From a virus: a stretch of DNA of 40,471 nucleotides. The translations under genes and the position numbers were made by a program. The stretch covers positions 1 through 40,471 of the IMG/VR virus record IMGVR_UViG_3300010885_056921; one strand, written 5' to 3'. Of this stretch, positions 19,101 to 26,861 are shown in pieces (within the stretch, counting starts at the first letter, position 1; each line of letters opens with the position of its first letter). The notes beneath the pieces were generated by a model. The model was not told the origin of the DNA, made no database searches, and was given only the letters and a program-made list of their open reading frames with translations.

Positions 19101-20853
19101 AAAGTTGACCTAATGTTTTTCCACCAGTTACTAGTTCTTTAAGATTAAATACGCCTTTTAATATATTACCCGCAAAGTTTGCAAGTAAACCAGTTAACAT
19201 AATAATAGGGCCTGATAATGCTACAAATCCAACAAGAACTCCAAGGACTAATTTTACTGGGCCAGGTAATCCCTTGAATGCACTAGCTACGTGGTTAGCA
19301 AAATTAAGAATATTTGTAGTAATTTTCATAATCATTTCTCCAACTGGGATAAGATCGGCTTTAAATGTTTCTAATGATCTTTTATATTTTCCAGTTGTTG
19401 ATTCGTTGGCCGTTTTCATTTCGCCCGCTGCTATTGAAGCCAATTGTGTATTATTTGCATTCATTAAGTCAAAAGCAGTTTTTGTTTGACTATTTGCAGA
19501 ACCTAAATTTGTAATCAAAGCTTGAATTCTTGCTTCTTGGAATTTACCAAAAAGTTTTTCAATTAATTGTGCTTGCGCTAATGGTGCTAATCCTTTTAAT
19601 GCTGATTGAAGTTGCATAATCATTTTTACTGGATTGCCACCAGTTGATGTTGCTATATCTTTTAAATTAATGTGAAATGCTGCAAATGCACTCTGTGCTC
19701 CTTTAGATGGATTAATTAATGAAGCAATTGCTGATTTAATAGCGTTTGCAGATTGTGCTGCTGGAACTCCCGCCTCTTTCATAGCAACCATCATTACTGC
19801 TGTATCTTTAAATGATCCACCTAGTTGCTGAACAACTGGTCCGACTTTTGGAATACCTGCTGCTAAATCTTGAAGGCTTGTTGATGTTTGGTTTTCAACT
19901 GCGTTAAGAAAGTTAACTGCATCTGCAAGTTGATTGGTATTTAACTTATAAACATTTTGTAATGAAATAGTTGTTTGCATTGCTGTCTGGGTATCCATTT
20001 CACCCAATTTTTGTAACCTCATGGCTTGCCTTGTTGCTTCTAGAAGGTCGTTTCCAGTTTTACCAGTGGCTGCTAAATCTGCAGCCATTTGTGCAGTATC
20101 TTTTGCTGCAATACCCATACTTGAAGCAAGTTCTCTTGAAAGACCAATAACATCTTTTTTAATTGAATCTAGCACTATCTGTGTTGGTTGAGTTAAACCA
20201 GTTCCATAAACTTTTTGCAATCTCACAAGTTGTTCATTTACATCGTTAAATATTCTTGAAGCAGTAGACCCAAACAAAATAATTGGAACAGACATACCCA
20301 CTGTTAACTGACGTCCAGCCCATTGCGTATTTTTACCCCAGTTAATAAGTGCTTGTGAGCCTTTGTTTACTGCAATATTATAAATATTTTGTTCATTAGC
20401 AGCAATCTTTGTTGCATTTGAAACTGCATCAATTGTTTTTGGAGTAAATACAGAATAAAATCCTCGTTTTGAAGGATCTGACATGACTACAGAATTTTGT
20501 AATTTTGTTTGCTCTAAAGCTAATAGTTTTACAGAATTTGTAGCGGCTCCTGAACGCCCTGTAATAATTTGAAAATATTGTCCAACGCTTAGCTTTCCTT
20601 TTTCAAGAGCAGTTCCAAATTTATGCGTTTCATTTGTTAACTGAACTGTCTGTTTTGTGAAAGCATTACTTTGAACTAATGCATGACTAAAATCATTTGT
20701 TATTGATTTTAAACTAGATGCTAGTTGCGGAGAAAGAGCTCCTGCTCCAAGACTTGAATTTAATGATGTAACTTGAGCTTGTAATGCTTTTATTTGGGCA
20801 TTGACTGATGAGAAATCACCAAGTGCAACTATATTAAGCTCTATATTAGCCAA
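16111..20853 (-). CDS. Tape measure protein
   Basis: 1580 residues, the longest gene, directly after the two tail-assembly chaperones. It sets tail length and is injected with the DNA. The N-terminal half is helical and low in cysteine; residues about 200-500 resemble the TP901-type core (SREL, TAQMAADLAATGKTGNDLLEATRQAMRL, AGVPAAQSANAIKSAIA). Hydrophobic segments lie near 530-560 (LVLGVLVGFVALSG) and 1000 (LGLAMMLPMVSGMLP). A coiled coil spans about 1420-1510. The start is a TTG with GGGGGTG upstream. By the usual rule of about 0.15 nm per residue the tail would be roughly 240 nm long. Confidence 0.93.
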   Translation of the reverse strand: MANIELNIVALGDFSSVNAQIKALQAQVTSLNSSLGAGALSPQLASSLKSITNDFSHALVQSNAFTKQTVQLTNETHKFGTALEKGKLSVGQYFQIITGRSGAATNSVKLLALEQTKLQNSVVMSDPSKRGFYSVFTPKTIDAVSNATKIAANEQNIYNIAVNKGSQALINWGKNTQWAGRQLTVGMSVPIILFGSTASRIFNDVNEQLVRLQKVYGTGLTQPTQIVLDSIKKDVIGLSRELASSMGIAAKDTAQMAADLAATGKTGNDLLEATRQAMRLQKLGEMDTQTAMQTTISLQNVYKLNTNQLADAVNFLNAVENQTSTSLQDLAAGIPKVGPVVQQLGGSFKDTAVMMVAMKEAGVPAAQSANAIKSAIASLINPSKGAQSAFAAFHINLKDIATSTGGNPVKMIMQLQSALKGLAPLAQAQLIEKLFGKFQEARIQALITNLGSANSQTKTAFDLMNANNTQLASIAAGEMKTANESTTGKYKRSLETFKADLIPVGEMIMKITTNILNFANHVASAFKGLPGPVKLVLGVLVGFVALSGPIIMLTGLLANFAGNILKGVFNLKELVTGGKTLGQLLTPELIAAQNASDLFSTGVMGDADAIKLLNDQIVILTNSLRGLTGTMATGAGLPQITGSLAAEVGAMGTSVAEQLNLPANAKIRRSGEVGIQSVGSNAQSAAILGLETDKPGSKFLTGENASYRGTFTAATPSKTFNSKLTGGTADPQEWLDFANKEGGRGSRMNSGLYQFLNLHSTDVSTEERQAILDHSHKIITEHFSQLAKDGKTISDQEFSKIISNANDTALADLLNRNSVVKESYLNETSAIGSAATPGKRRKNGKISGISISSIKDRFSAMQDYRKTGIQERAEFGDEAVQSHIVTPNLLRRVLGVNSPNVNVYGAQGVIAKSEIDALEGQVAKAKASGAAITSAAATGIEENLPKVKAASKGITTAMASAITENSATVINATDKVTEKAASSMATKIKSAMGNKLGRAGGLGLAMMLPMVSGMLPKSIGGVDISGATSAVSTGASAGMMAQFSGIAKLQNFAGPIAIATTAVTLFAEGIRYANAQFKLSSDAIHSSFTVSSAAAEVFGLNFKPLSVYDFSKVTDNLDSHKKSVAENKTAIDALTKAYMESTNEFDKAGIEKLKKGNTEQRVAMAQAKYSSDIANGATKQQALQDVTAYLRSAGLDPQTIKIISNKAVGKGSPLGQVATAAANVDLSNVSNEIAGAYTPSKDKAVAYTLSQMAQGDVKNIDENFTKLHTNRKDTEAVNSTKVYDALTDTMSADKGFKKLAAALEKNGGDTETLTKSIAMINSTAMDPKKVADAMLKGAAAVQKLWTESLPAIVKNQTAEAAGAKEAGDKANGLGGSSPTPFTGTPEEKALEKTLQGHLTAQNAQLKIARDQLNTQNKIAQEAKRQLQYQQQISGLQNDMKTAMISGNYLQAATLRQQISGAKVDFNATTVQSRMQDQVDKLQSNADQINEALANLKDAIGNGVTKISSVIAAAKNIPILSASSVTAAGSNNNGMTVEVNITSTGEVTSTSATSSHPAVKPSVKHKKVNPQNHKIDAARKG

Positions 20854-20874
20854 TTAACTTGCACCCCCATTTTA

Positions 20875-21485
20875 TTATTGCGTCATAAAGCCTAGGCCTT
20901 CGCCTGGACCAAACCCTTCTTTTTCTGCAACACGCTTAGAATTAAGAGTAGAAATGTCTTCTATCTCTTTGCTACTCTCTTCAAGATCAATACCTTGAAT
21001 TGATGCTGCAAACTTTTTATCTTCATAATCTTTTTTTCTTGAAGCATCTAAAACTGCTGTTAGCTCTTCAAGCGAAAGATTTGATTCTAGCTCGTCAAAG
21101 TTTTTCCAATGTCCGAGCAAGAAAACTTCAGACTCTAGGGAGCGGAGATCTAGTTCGTCCCAACTAGAGCTGCTCCCAGAAGGTTTGGGTCTGTTAGCTT
21201 AAGACCTCCAACAACTTCAAGAATTTTCATCATTGTAGGCACTTCAACAACTTCTTCAAACTTATCTTTATTTTTTGATAAATCAGGTCTAATGTTATCT
21301 AAACAAATCATTGATGCCTCAATAAATACTTCCATAGCTGCATCTGGATCTTGTTCGTCTGAATCCTGCATGGTATTTATAACTTCCATAAATTTTCTTA
21401 ACTGCTTAATAGGCAGCGGTTTTAGTGTAATGGATGTTCCATCACTTAGTTCAATTTCTACAATATCATATACGGTTGTTGCCAA
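20875..21485 (-). CDS. Tail assembly chaperone, -1 frameshift product (G-T type)
   Basis: Ribosomes that slip at CCCAAAC (21183-21189) leave the 111-residue frame after residue 101 and continue in the -1 frame for 102 residues to a stop at 20875-20877, giving about 203 residues. The downstream part reads SSSSWDELDLRSLESEVFLL, then HWKNFDELESNLSLEELTAV, and ends GEGLGFMTQ. The -1 frame is open right across the overlap; a stand-alone start (the first internal one is a TTG at 21120) has no good ribosome site. Two chaperones made in a fixed ratio just before the tape measure is a conserved siphovirus arrangement; they coat the tape measure during tail assembly. Confidence 0.85.
21150..21485 (-). 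CDS. Tail assembly chaperone, unshifted product (G type)
   Basis: 111 residues starting at TTG 21485 with AAAGGAG eight bases upstream. The N-terminus is a beta strand set (VYDIVEIELSDGTSITLKPLP), followed by helices (IKQLRKFMEVINTM, DAAMEVFIEASMICLDNI), the profile of tail-assembly chaperones of phages of Gram-positive bacteria. It ends with a stop 15 codons after the slippery heptamer, so most product would be this short form. A promoter (21511-21538) and the hairpin ahead of it separate it from the major tail gene. Confidence 0.87.
   Translation of the reverse strand: MATTVYDIVEIELSDGTSITLKPLPIKQLRKFMEVINTMQDSDEQDPDAAMEVFIEASMICLDNIRPDLSKNKDKFEEVVEVPTMMKILEVVGGLKLTDPNLLGAALVGTN
21183..21189 (-). 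other. Programmed -1 frameshift slippery heptamer CCCAAAC
   Basis: Read in the frame of the 111-residue gene the bases are C CCA AAC, which fits the X-XXY-YYZ rule exactly: both tRNAs can re-pair after a one-base backward slip. The phase was checked: the CCA codon begins 297 bases (99 codons) after the start at 21485. The following sequence carries GGGAGCAGCTCTAGTTGGGA, which may help pausing, but I did not find a clear stem-loop. Confidence 0.85.
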
Positions 21486-21510
21486 TTTATAGCTCCTTTG
21501 TGTTAGTTAA

Positions 21511-21538
21511 ATTATACCAAGATAATAGGTATAAACAA
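21511..21538 (-). promoter_or_regulatory. Promoter for tail chaperone / tape measure genes
   Basis: Minus strand TTGTTT (21533-21538), 16-base spacer ending in TGG, then TATAAT (21511-21516). Predicted start near 21504; the leader of about 18 bases holds AAAGGAG. It lies directly after the hairpin that closes the major tail gene. Confidence 0.68.
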
Positions 21539-21541
21539 ATT

Positions 21542-21570
21542 CAAGACCCCGCCATTTCTGGCGGGGCTTG
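21542..21570 (-). terminator. Hairpin after the major tail protein gene
   Basis: CCCCGCC (21547-21553) pairs with GGCGGGG (21560-21566) around a six-base loop, extended by CAAG/CTTG with one bulged base. Downstream on the minus strand is ATTTGTTTAT, a moderate U-rich tail. It lies 30 bases past the stop of the major tail gene, and would limit read-through or protect the 3' end of this abundant mRNA. Confidence 0.72.
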
Positions 21571-21599
21571 ATATCTATATTAAGTTTTTTTAAAACTGA

Positions 21600-22436
21600 T
21601 TAGTTAGTACCGTATACACGATCAATAACTACGCCATATTCTGATCCTGCATACTTATAGTCAGTATCAGGCAAGCAACGGAAGTTCACTGGGAACACTG
21701 TTGCTGAATCACGCTTTAATCCATGTGAAGTAGTATCAATTGAAACAACACGACGTGCTACATAGACACGCTCTTTGCTGCGAACAACTGATGCGGCTAC
21801 GTTTGAACCTACACCAAGTGAGATTGAAGAGCTTGCACCAGATGGTACTGGTTCTGTAACAGCTGTACCAATTTGCTGTGGAGCTTGTCCAACTGCAATA
21901 AGTACACGCTCTACTGGAGTATCACCTAAAGCGCCTGCAGCTAAGTTTAATGTTGCTGCTGGAGCATCTGAGTTGCCCAAACCTGTATCATTATTAACAA
22001 GTGTTGCAACTGCAGTTACTGTGCTTGCAGTATTTGCAACATAGTAAGAATCCATTTGACCCCATGAGAATGTTAAATTCTCAAGAGTTGCTTCTGTAAG
22101 TTCTGTCTTAAGCATAACTTTAAGAGTTTGCTTGAACAAACGAGCTGCATCCAAAAGTTGATCAACCATTACTTCACCGTATGAAGGTTCGTAAGAAATC
22201 TCAAGTCCTGTAGTTGTAAGACCAACTTCACGGTATCCACCTTGCATTGCTGCAAAGTTACCAGTTGTTTGACCAAGTGATGCCAAGAGACCTTGACGTG
22301 CTGGAGTACCAGCTGGAAAAAGATAGCCAAGATTTGTTGCATCTGTTGATGGGCGACCATAGTTATTAGAATTGTTACCAACGCTAGTAAAGAGTGCTGC
22401 TGCACCAACGATTACGTTTTTAGTATTTAGAGCCAT
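21600..22436 (-). CDS. Major tail protein
   Basis: 278 residues, placed between head-tail completion genes and the tail-assembly chaperones, where siphoviruses encode the tail-tube protein. It is rich in Ala, Thr, Val and Gly; VERVLIAVGQAP and RVYVARRVVSIDTTSHGLKR fit the strands of the tube beta sandwich. Two features mark very high expression: its own promoter with both boxes, and the leader AAGGTGGTG shared with the capsid gene. Its codons also end in C more often than in neighbouring genes. A hairpin follows the stop. Confidence 0.85.
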   Translation of the reverse strand: MALNTKNVIVGAAALFTSVGNNSNNYGRPSTDATNLGYLFPAGTPARQGLLASLGQTTGNFAAMQGGYREVGLTTTGLEISYEPSYGEVMVDQLLDAARLFKQTLKVMLKTELTEATLENLTFSWGQMDSYYVANTASTVTAVATLVNNDTGLGNSDAPAATLNLAAGALGDTPVERVLIAVGQAPQQIGTAVTEPVPSGASSSISLGVGSNVAASVVRSKERVYVARRVVSIDTTSHGLKRDSATVFPVNFRCLPDTDYKYAGSEYGVVIDRVYGTN

Positions 22437-22446
22437 TTATTTATTT

Positions 22447-22455
22447 CACCACCTT
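22447..22455 (-). promoter_or_regulatory. Strong ribosome site AAGGTGGTG, shared with the capsid gene
   Basis: AAGGTGGTG is one base from the ideal AAGGAGGTG and lies 10 bases before the ATG. The surrounding TAAGGTGGTGAAAT is identical to the capsid gene leader at 26.86 kb. Confidence 0.75.
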
Positions 22456-22505
22456 ATTTATTTTAAATTAAAACAAAAAGACGACAATTTGCTTCCTCAT
22501 AGAAA

Positions 22506-22533
22506 ATCATAGCATTTAAAGGAAATAATTCAA
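22506..22533 (-). promoter_or_regulatory. Promoter for the major tail protein gene
   Basis: Minus strand TTGAAT (22528-22533), 16-base spacer ending in TGC, then TATGAT (22506-22511). Predicted start near 22499 gives a leader of about 60 bases, the longest predicted for a coding transcript in the head-tail block. It lies directly after the stop of the upstream gene. Confidence 0.65.
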
Positions 22534-22536
22534 ATT

Positions 22537-23073
22537 TTAGATATATCTGCCAGTATTTGAAGCAGAGCTATCTATTGATCTAGTGTAAGTATAGACAAAT
22601 GAAAAATCACCAACCATAAACCCGCCTTCATCTTCAAATGGCTGAAGGGGATCTGCTGAATCCAATCTGCAATATAAAAACTTAAAAGGACTTGAAGTTT
22701 TTTGAGCATAACTATTTATATCTGCAGCTGATAATTCATATCTGCGAGCAAAATCTGTAAGAAAATTAATAATAGTTAAAATTTGTGAAGTACTTCTTGA
22801 AATAACTCTCATAACCATAGCTTCTTCTGAAATCCACCATTGAACGCCAGTATTTCTTTGAAGAATGTCATAGGTAATATAAGTTTTTCCTGGCAGTAAA
22901 TTGTTAAATTCTGGTACCTGCTGAGACGGTACAATAGGGCAAAGAGGGGTTGTAAAGCCGTTAGAAGCACTTGGAATGTAATCATTACTATTTAGTATGC
23001 CATAACTTTGTAACTGGTCCCAAATGACGTTTCTTATATCTGATACCGCTACTCTTGAATAATCTGTTGTCAT
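22537..23073 (-). CDS. Tail terminator / head-tail completion protein
   Basis: 178 residues. It lies between the HK97-gp10-like gene and the major tail gene, the place of the tail terminator in this gene order. Features: DIRNVIWDQLQSYGIL near the N-terminus, ITYDILQRNTGVQWWISEEAM in the middle, a helix QILTIINFLTDFARRYEL, and a final beta region FMVGDFSFVYTYTRS. The mix of strands and one helix fits the gpU/gp17-like terminator fold, but the assignment rests mainly on position. The start overlaps the upstream stop (ATGA). Confidence 0.72.
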   Translation of the reverse strand: MTTDYSRVAVSDIRNVIWDQLQSYGILNSNDYIPSASNGFTTPLCPIVPSQQVPEFNNLLPGKTYITYDILQRNTGVQWWISEEAMVMRVISRSTSQILTIINFLTDFARRYELSAADINSYAQKTSSPFKFLYCRLDSADPLQPFEDEGGFMVGDFSFVYTYTRSIDSSASNTGRYI

Positions 23074-23789
23074 CTTATAACCGCCCCTAGATCTATTTGA
23101 TTAGCAATTGCAGTAACTGCTTTTTGTACTTCTGCAATACCTGCATTTTTACGACTTAAAGCTTTTGATACATCATTAGATATTCTCTCATATAACCCAG
23201 ATGAATCCATAATTGCATTACCATTTTTTGTATACCATTCAAGTAAATATGTAGCAAATGCATTTTTTGTTTGCACCCCGCCAGGATTTAAAATATTTAT
23301 TTGAGTTCCTGGTGCTATAAAAGCAATTCCATTATTACCCATAAAAGCTAAAACTTTTTTTGCTTGAAAAGAAACTGGAGTTCCAGATTCCATTACTTGC
23401 GCTTTATTCTTAAAAATATTTTTTGTTGAAACTGTTTTACCAGTTGCCCCTGGTTTTAAAAGTTCTGGATTAATTGGAACTGGAATTTTTGATTGCAAAA
23501 ATTTAGTTGAAATTAAAAGAGATCCATCTAAAATTGATGATCTTTCTAACACAAAAAGTCTTGCATTTGAATTTCCAATCTTGCCCCATTCATAAATGTG
23601 ATGCATTTTTTTAGGGTTAATTCTTGCATAGTTATCAATATCAATCATAAATCTTTCACCAGTAATAGAAAATACTGCACGTGAAATTTGATTTAAAACA
23701 GATGGTTGTTTAAGTTCTTTTAAACCAACAAGTAGGGAATCTAAATTTTCTAGAAGATCTTTTGTATTAACTTCAAGCTTGACTGTCAT
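23070..23789 (-). CDS. HK97 gp10-like head-tail joining protein
   Basis: 239 residues, longer than the usual 120-160 of the family. The N-terminal helix region (VNTKDLLENLDSLLVGLKEL) and the basic middle fit gp10-like proteins that sit between stopper and terminator. A segment MHHIYEWGKIGNSNARLFVL and a C-terminal helix pair (LYERISNDVSKALSRKNAG) are visible. It overlaps the upstream gene by 17 bases and the downstream one by an ATGA. Family assignment is by position and general character. Confidence 0.7.
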   Translation of the reverse strand: MTVKLEVNTKDLLENLDSLLVGLKELKQPSVLNQISRAVFSITGERFMIDIDNYARINPKKMHHIYEWGKIGNSNARLFVLERSSILDGSLLISTKFLQSKIPVPINPELLKPGATGKTVSTKNIFKNKAQVMESGTPVSFQAKKVLAFMGNNGIAFIAPGTQINILNPGGVQTKNAFATYLLEWYTKNGNAIMDSSGLYERISNDVSKALSRKNAGIAEVQKAVTAIANQIDLGAVIR

Positions 23790-24225
23790 CTTGCAACTCA
23801 GTCCTTATAAGTGTTCCGTCATAATAAGCAACAGCCCCAAACGGGTCTAGCACGGCGTGTGAGGCGACAACTTCAAAAATAGTATCTGGAGTACCAATTC
23901 TATCAATTTCAACAAATACAGAAATTCCTCTATTTGTTTTAATATTTTGAATACGCCAGCGTTTACTTAAAAGTTGAGTAGCATATATTTTAAGTTGAAA
24001 CTTTTCATTGTAATTTTGATCAGAGCCAACTCCAAATGTTTTGCTGTCTGTTTTTGTTGAAGCTCCCCGAGCTTTAATTGGTTCAATTTTACATTGGATT
24101 GTATCTGAATAAAGCCATGATCTGGTAATTGCTCCATTGCTTGGATCTTGAGTATTTTGCTGAATATAAATGTCAGCAGTCATGTTCATAATAGAACCAA
24201 CAAAACTATTTAAATTATTTAACAT
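23773..24225 (-). CDS. Head closure / stopper-like protein
   Basis: 150 residues. MTADIYIQQNTQDPSNGAIT, then WLYSDTIQCKIEPIKAR and KIYATQLLSKRWRIQNIKT, is the pattern of phage stopper proteins (SPP1 gp16/HK97 gp7 type), small beta barrels that close the portal after packaging. The ATG overlaps the upstream stop (TAATG); a second ATG at 24189 (MNMTADI minus two residues) is a possible start. Its place right after the connector fits. Confidence 0.72.
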   Translation of the reverse strand: MLNNLNSFVGSIMNMTADIYIQQNTQDPSNGAITRSWLYSDTIQCKIEPIKARGASTKTDSKTFGVGSDQNYNEKFQLKIYATQLLSKRWRIQNIKTNRGISVFVEIDRIGTPDTIFEVVASHAVLDPFGAVAYYDGTLIRTELQDDSQA

Positions 24226-25196
24226 TAAATAATAACAATATTTGATTTGCGATATTGATCCAGGATGTTATCTACCATAACATTACCAGTACCATTAAAC
24301 GCCCCGTTAGCCATCTTGAATGAAATTTCACTCAAGCTAACTTGAGACAAATACTTGTTCCTCCAGTTAAAATCATTTGACATTATGTCTTGTTGCAAAA
24401 GCATTGAAGCAAGTTTAATATCTTCTGGAACATAGTTGTAACCAATTTGTCCTACAAAACGGTAAAGGTGATTATCTCTAAAACGTCCATATTCAAAAAT
24501 GGTTGGATCCATTTGATTGTCCCACCCGTTTGCCCAACCTGGGTACCAAATGCGAAGTTGATATCCTGTAGGACTAATATCTGTGCTGTAGCCAAAAGTG
24601 TTATAAACAGGACTTTGTGTTTGATCATAAACTAATATTTCATTTTCATAAATTTGATCTAAAGAAAGCATTTTTTCGGTAAGTTGAATTGTATTGGCGC
24701 CAATTCCAGTTACTTCTTGACCACCATAATATTTATAAAATTTAACCCCTGTGTAACCTTCAATAATAGTTCTAGCCATTTTTTCAGATTTAATAATTGT
24801 ATTAGGATCAATATAATTTGGAGAACTTTCTACTGGAACATAGCCCAAAAAATCCATAGTTTCTGAAATTGATGCATATGGGGTTTCAATTCTATAATAA
24901 TCAACTTGTGTTGTTGCAACGCCATTAACTGTAAAACTCCATTTAACTTCTAAAACCATATTTATTTTAGTAATATTTGAAGTTAATTGATATGAATATT
25001 TCCCAGTTGGGGATTCATTATATGCGTTTAAATTTGTATAAAGGGGTGTTTGACTTAAAATTCCACCAGGATTATAGGTATCGTTATCAGCATTATAAAT
25101 TGATAAAGTTGGCAATGAGTCAGCTTGTGATAGTACTCCGTTGCTATATACTTCTAGGTAAATCTTTTCTTGACTGTTTGTGTTGATTGTTTGCAA
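24225..25196 (-). CDS. Head-tail connector / adaptor protein
   Basis: 323 residues from a TTG with GGGGGTG upstream. The N-terminal 100 residues are an Ig-like beta domain (KIYLEVYSNGVLSQADSLPT, TKINMVLEVKWSFTVNGV). The C-terminal part is helical with typical adaptor segments (KSEKMARTIIEGYTGVKFY, EDIKLASMLLQQDIMSNDF) as in gp6/gp15-type connectors that dock under the portal. The fusion of a beta domain to the adaptor is seen in several phages of Gram-positive hosts. Located downstream of the capsid gene as expected. Confidence 0.78.
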   Translation of the reverse strand: MQTINTNSQEKIYLEVYSNGVLSQADSLPTLSIYNADNDTYNPGGILSQTPLYTNLNAYNESPTGKYSYQLTSNITKINMVLEVKWSFTVNGVATTQVDYYRIETPYASISETMDFLGYVPVESSPNYIDPNTIIKSEKMARTIIEGYTGVKFYKYYGGQEVTGIGANTIQLTEKMLSLDQIYENEILVYDQTQSPVYNTFGYSTDISPTGYQLRIWYPGWANGWDNQMDPTIFEYGRFRDNHLYRFVGQIGYNYVPEDIKLASMLLQQDIMSNDFNWRNKYLSQVSLSEISFKMANGAFNGTGNVMVDNILDQYRKSNIVII

Positions 25197-25219
25197 TCAC
25201 AACACCCCCTATTTAATTT

Positions 25220-25621
25220 TTAAGCGTAGTACTCTTGCGCCTCACGGGGAGTTGCAAGGCGAAAACCCGCCTCTGTATCAAAAATGCTTTGAGCTTCTTT
25301 TTCTGACATTGCCAGAAATGGGTGCTCCTGTGTAAATGTATATACTCCAACTTGATAAGAATGGTTATTTCGTTCCATTTTTACAAGTACTTGATTTGAT
25401 GTCTTTGACATAATTTTCTTTTCTCTCTTTTGTTTTTCAGATTCTGGAACCTTAATATCTTGTTTTTCAGCAGTATCAAACTTATTATACATTTGATAAG
25501 TAATGCCTTCTTCTTCAAGGGCAGCAATGATTTCTGATTTTGTCTTTAATTCAGATGCATCAATAGCAAATGAATCTGCAACCTTTTTTAGTTCTGTAAT
25601 TTTTAGATCTGTAAATGACAT
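25220..25621 (-). CDS. Small head protein with SAP-like N-terminal domain
   Basis: 133 residues from ATG 25621, chosen for GAGAGGAAG just upstream; an ATG at 25639 would place the start only five bases after the -10 box and is the alternative. The first 40 residues, DLKITELKKVADSFAIDASE then LKTKSEIIAALEEEGI, form a SAP/HeH-like helix-extended-helix, a nucleic-acid-binding fold common in the small gene after the capsid gene. The C-terminal half (VLVKMERNNHSYQVGVYTF) is a small beta domain. It probably joins the capsid-connector interface; precise role unknown. Confidence 0.75.
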   Translation of the reverse strand: MSFTDLKITELKKVADSFAIDASELKTKSEIIAALEEEGITYQMYNKFDTAEKQDIKVPESEKQKREKKIMSKTSNQVLVKMERNNHSYQVGVYTFTQEHPFLAMSEKEAQSIFDTEAGFRLATPREAQEYYA

Positions 25622-25644
25622 TTGACTTCCTCTCGTCATTGTTA

Positions 25645-25653
25645 ATTATATCA
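25645..25653 (-). promoter_or_regulatory. Extended -10 promoter after the capsid gene
   Basis: Minus strand TGA followed by TATAAT (25645-25650). It follows the capsid terminator and would start transcription near 25638, giving a leader of about 17 bases to the SAP-like gene. No -35 box is evident. Confidence 0.58.
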
Positions 25654-25665
25654 TTAAATGACTAA

Positions 25666-25688
25666 GGACGGGATTTTTAATCCCGCCC
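25666..25688 (-). terminator. Hairpin after the major capsid gene
   Basis: On the minus strand GGGCGGGATT pairs with AATCCCGTCC around an AAA loop. One of the ten pairs is G-U on the minus-strand RNA but A-C on the plus strand, which supports a minus-strand transcript. The U-rich tail is poor (TTAGTCATTT), so it may also act as a 3' stabiliser. Confidence 0.7.
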
Positions 25689-25710
25689 TCAATCTTGCAA
25701 CTAATTAAAA

Positions 25711-26853
25711 TTAGTATGTATTTCCGTTTACGCCACCTGTTACGTTTGAACCGTTTGTTGCTGATCCAAATGAAGAAGTAGACATTACAGAACCTGCAAC
25801 TGCAACGTTTTTAACAATGACGTGAGCGTCATAGTTTTCCATTACGCAACCAACACGAATGAATAGGGTGTATTCAATTGTGTCTTTCTTTGGTTGGAAC
25901 AAACGATAGACTGTTACGTCACGCTTGATACCAATTACGAAGTTTTGTGGGAATGTCAAGTGGACATCACCTGTGTTTGCGTTTCCAGAATAAGTTTGGG
26001 TTTCTGTAATCAACGGAACGTTGATAACTGGAATTCCAAATGCAAACGGAGTTACTGTTCCTGGACCGCCATCGTTAGCAGCAACATCACCGCGAATGAT
26101 ACCTGAAGCGATATCAAATGGGTTTCCGTTACCAGCGTTAGCTGTCAAATTGAACAAGTAGTCCTGAATCAAGTTAGATCCTGTAAAGAATCGTAGTTGA
26201 TTACGGCGTTGCTTGTACTTACGTGGAAGTACCTTAATAGCTTGGTTAAAAATTGTCTTATCAAGACCATAACCAGCAGCATCAACAACGTGTGCGTTGT
26301 TAAGAGCTAACTGACGGAAGCCTTGAAAAGCTGACATCAAACCTGAACCTGAACCAGTACCGTTAATAAGGGTATCCTCAATATCGTTACCAGCCTGGGT
26401 AGCCATAAGACGTGCAATGTGATCTTCTAGATCTGGACCTTCAATATTATCTTCAAGAGATTCTGCTGAAAGTTCCCAATCTAGACGAAGCTTGCGAGTT
26501 GTTAGAGAGACCTTGTTAAAGGTTGCATTCTGTGCTGTGAATGTTGATCCATTAGCATTAGAATACGTACCTGAAGAAGCCACGAAATCACGTGGATTGT
26601 CTTCTTGTGCAACTGTCATGATACGTTGTCCAACTGCAACACGATCAATTTCGGTTGTGTTTGAACGCATACGAATTGTACGAGCTGTCTTAGCTAGGAT
26701 TGTTGCATCCCACATGTAATCCAAGAAGCGATTAGCTTGATCTGGATATAGGAGACCGTTACCTGAAAGGTTAGAGGAGTCACCTGATGCGTTAACTGAA
26801 GAAGTGCCGAGATTCGTTGTATCAATTACTTTTTGTAGAAGTTCATTACTCAT
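25711..26853 (-). CDS. Major capsid protein (HK97 fold)
   Basis: 380 residues. It lies after the protease/scaffold gene. The order of elements fits an HK97-type shell protein: a long N-terminal arm (LYPDQANRFLDYMWDATI), an E-loop-like strand set (DRVAVGQRIMTVAQEDNPRDF), a spine-helix region (LEDHIARLMATQAGNDIEDT, LINGTGSG) and a P/A-domain part (VLPRKYKQRRNQLRFFTGSN, FAFGIPVINVPLI, NFVIGIKRDVTVYR). Unlike most of the window its codons are biased to C-ending forms, as expected for the most abundant virion protein. It has the AAGGTGGTG leader and is closed by a hairpin. Confidence 0.92.
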   Translation of the reverse strand: MSNELLQKVIDTTNLGTSSVNASGDSSNLSGNGLLYPDQANRFLDYMWDATILAKTARTIRMRSNTTEIDRVAVGQRIMTVAQEDNPRDFVASSGTYSNANGSTFTAQNATFNKVSLTTRKLRLDWELSAESLEDNIEGPDLEDHIARLMATQAGNDIEDTLINGTGSGSGLMSAFQGFRQLALNNAHVVDAAGYGLDKTIFNQAIKVLPRKYKQRRNQLRFFTGSNLIQDYLFNLTANAGNGNPFDIASGIIRGDVAANDGGPGTVTPFAFGIPVINVPLITETQTYSGNANTGDVHLTFPQNFVIGIKRDVTVYRLFQPKKDTIEYTLFIRVGCVMENYDAHVIVKNVAVAGSVMSTSSFGSATNGSNVTGGVNGNTY

Positions 26854-26861
26854 TTTTATTT

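Noticed and set aside
21571-21600. T-run on the plus strand after the 21.55 kb hairpin, suggesting a plus-strand terminator
   Set aside because: There is no plus-strand gene to terminate, and the run is separated from the stem by about 15 bases.
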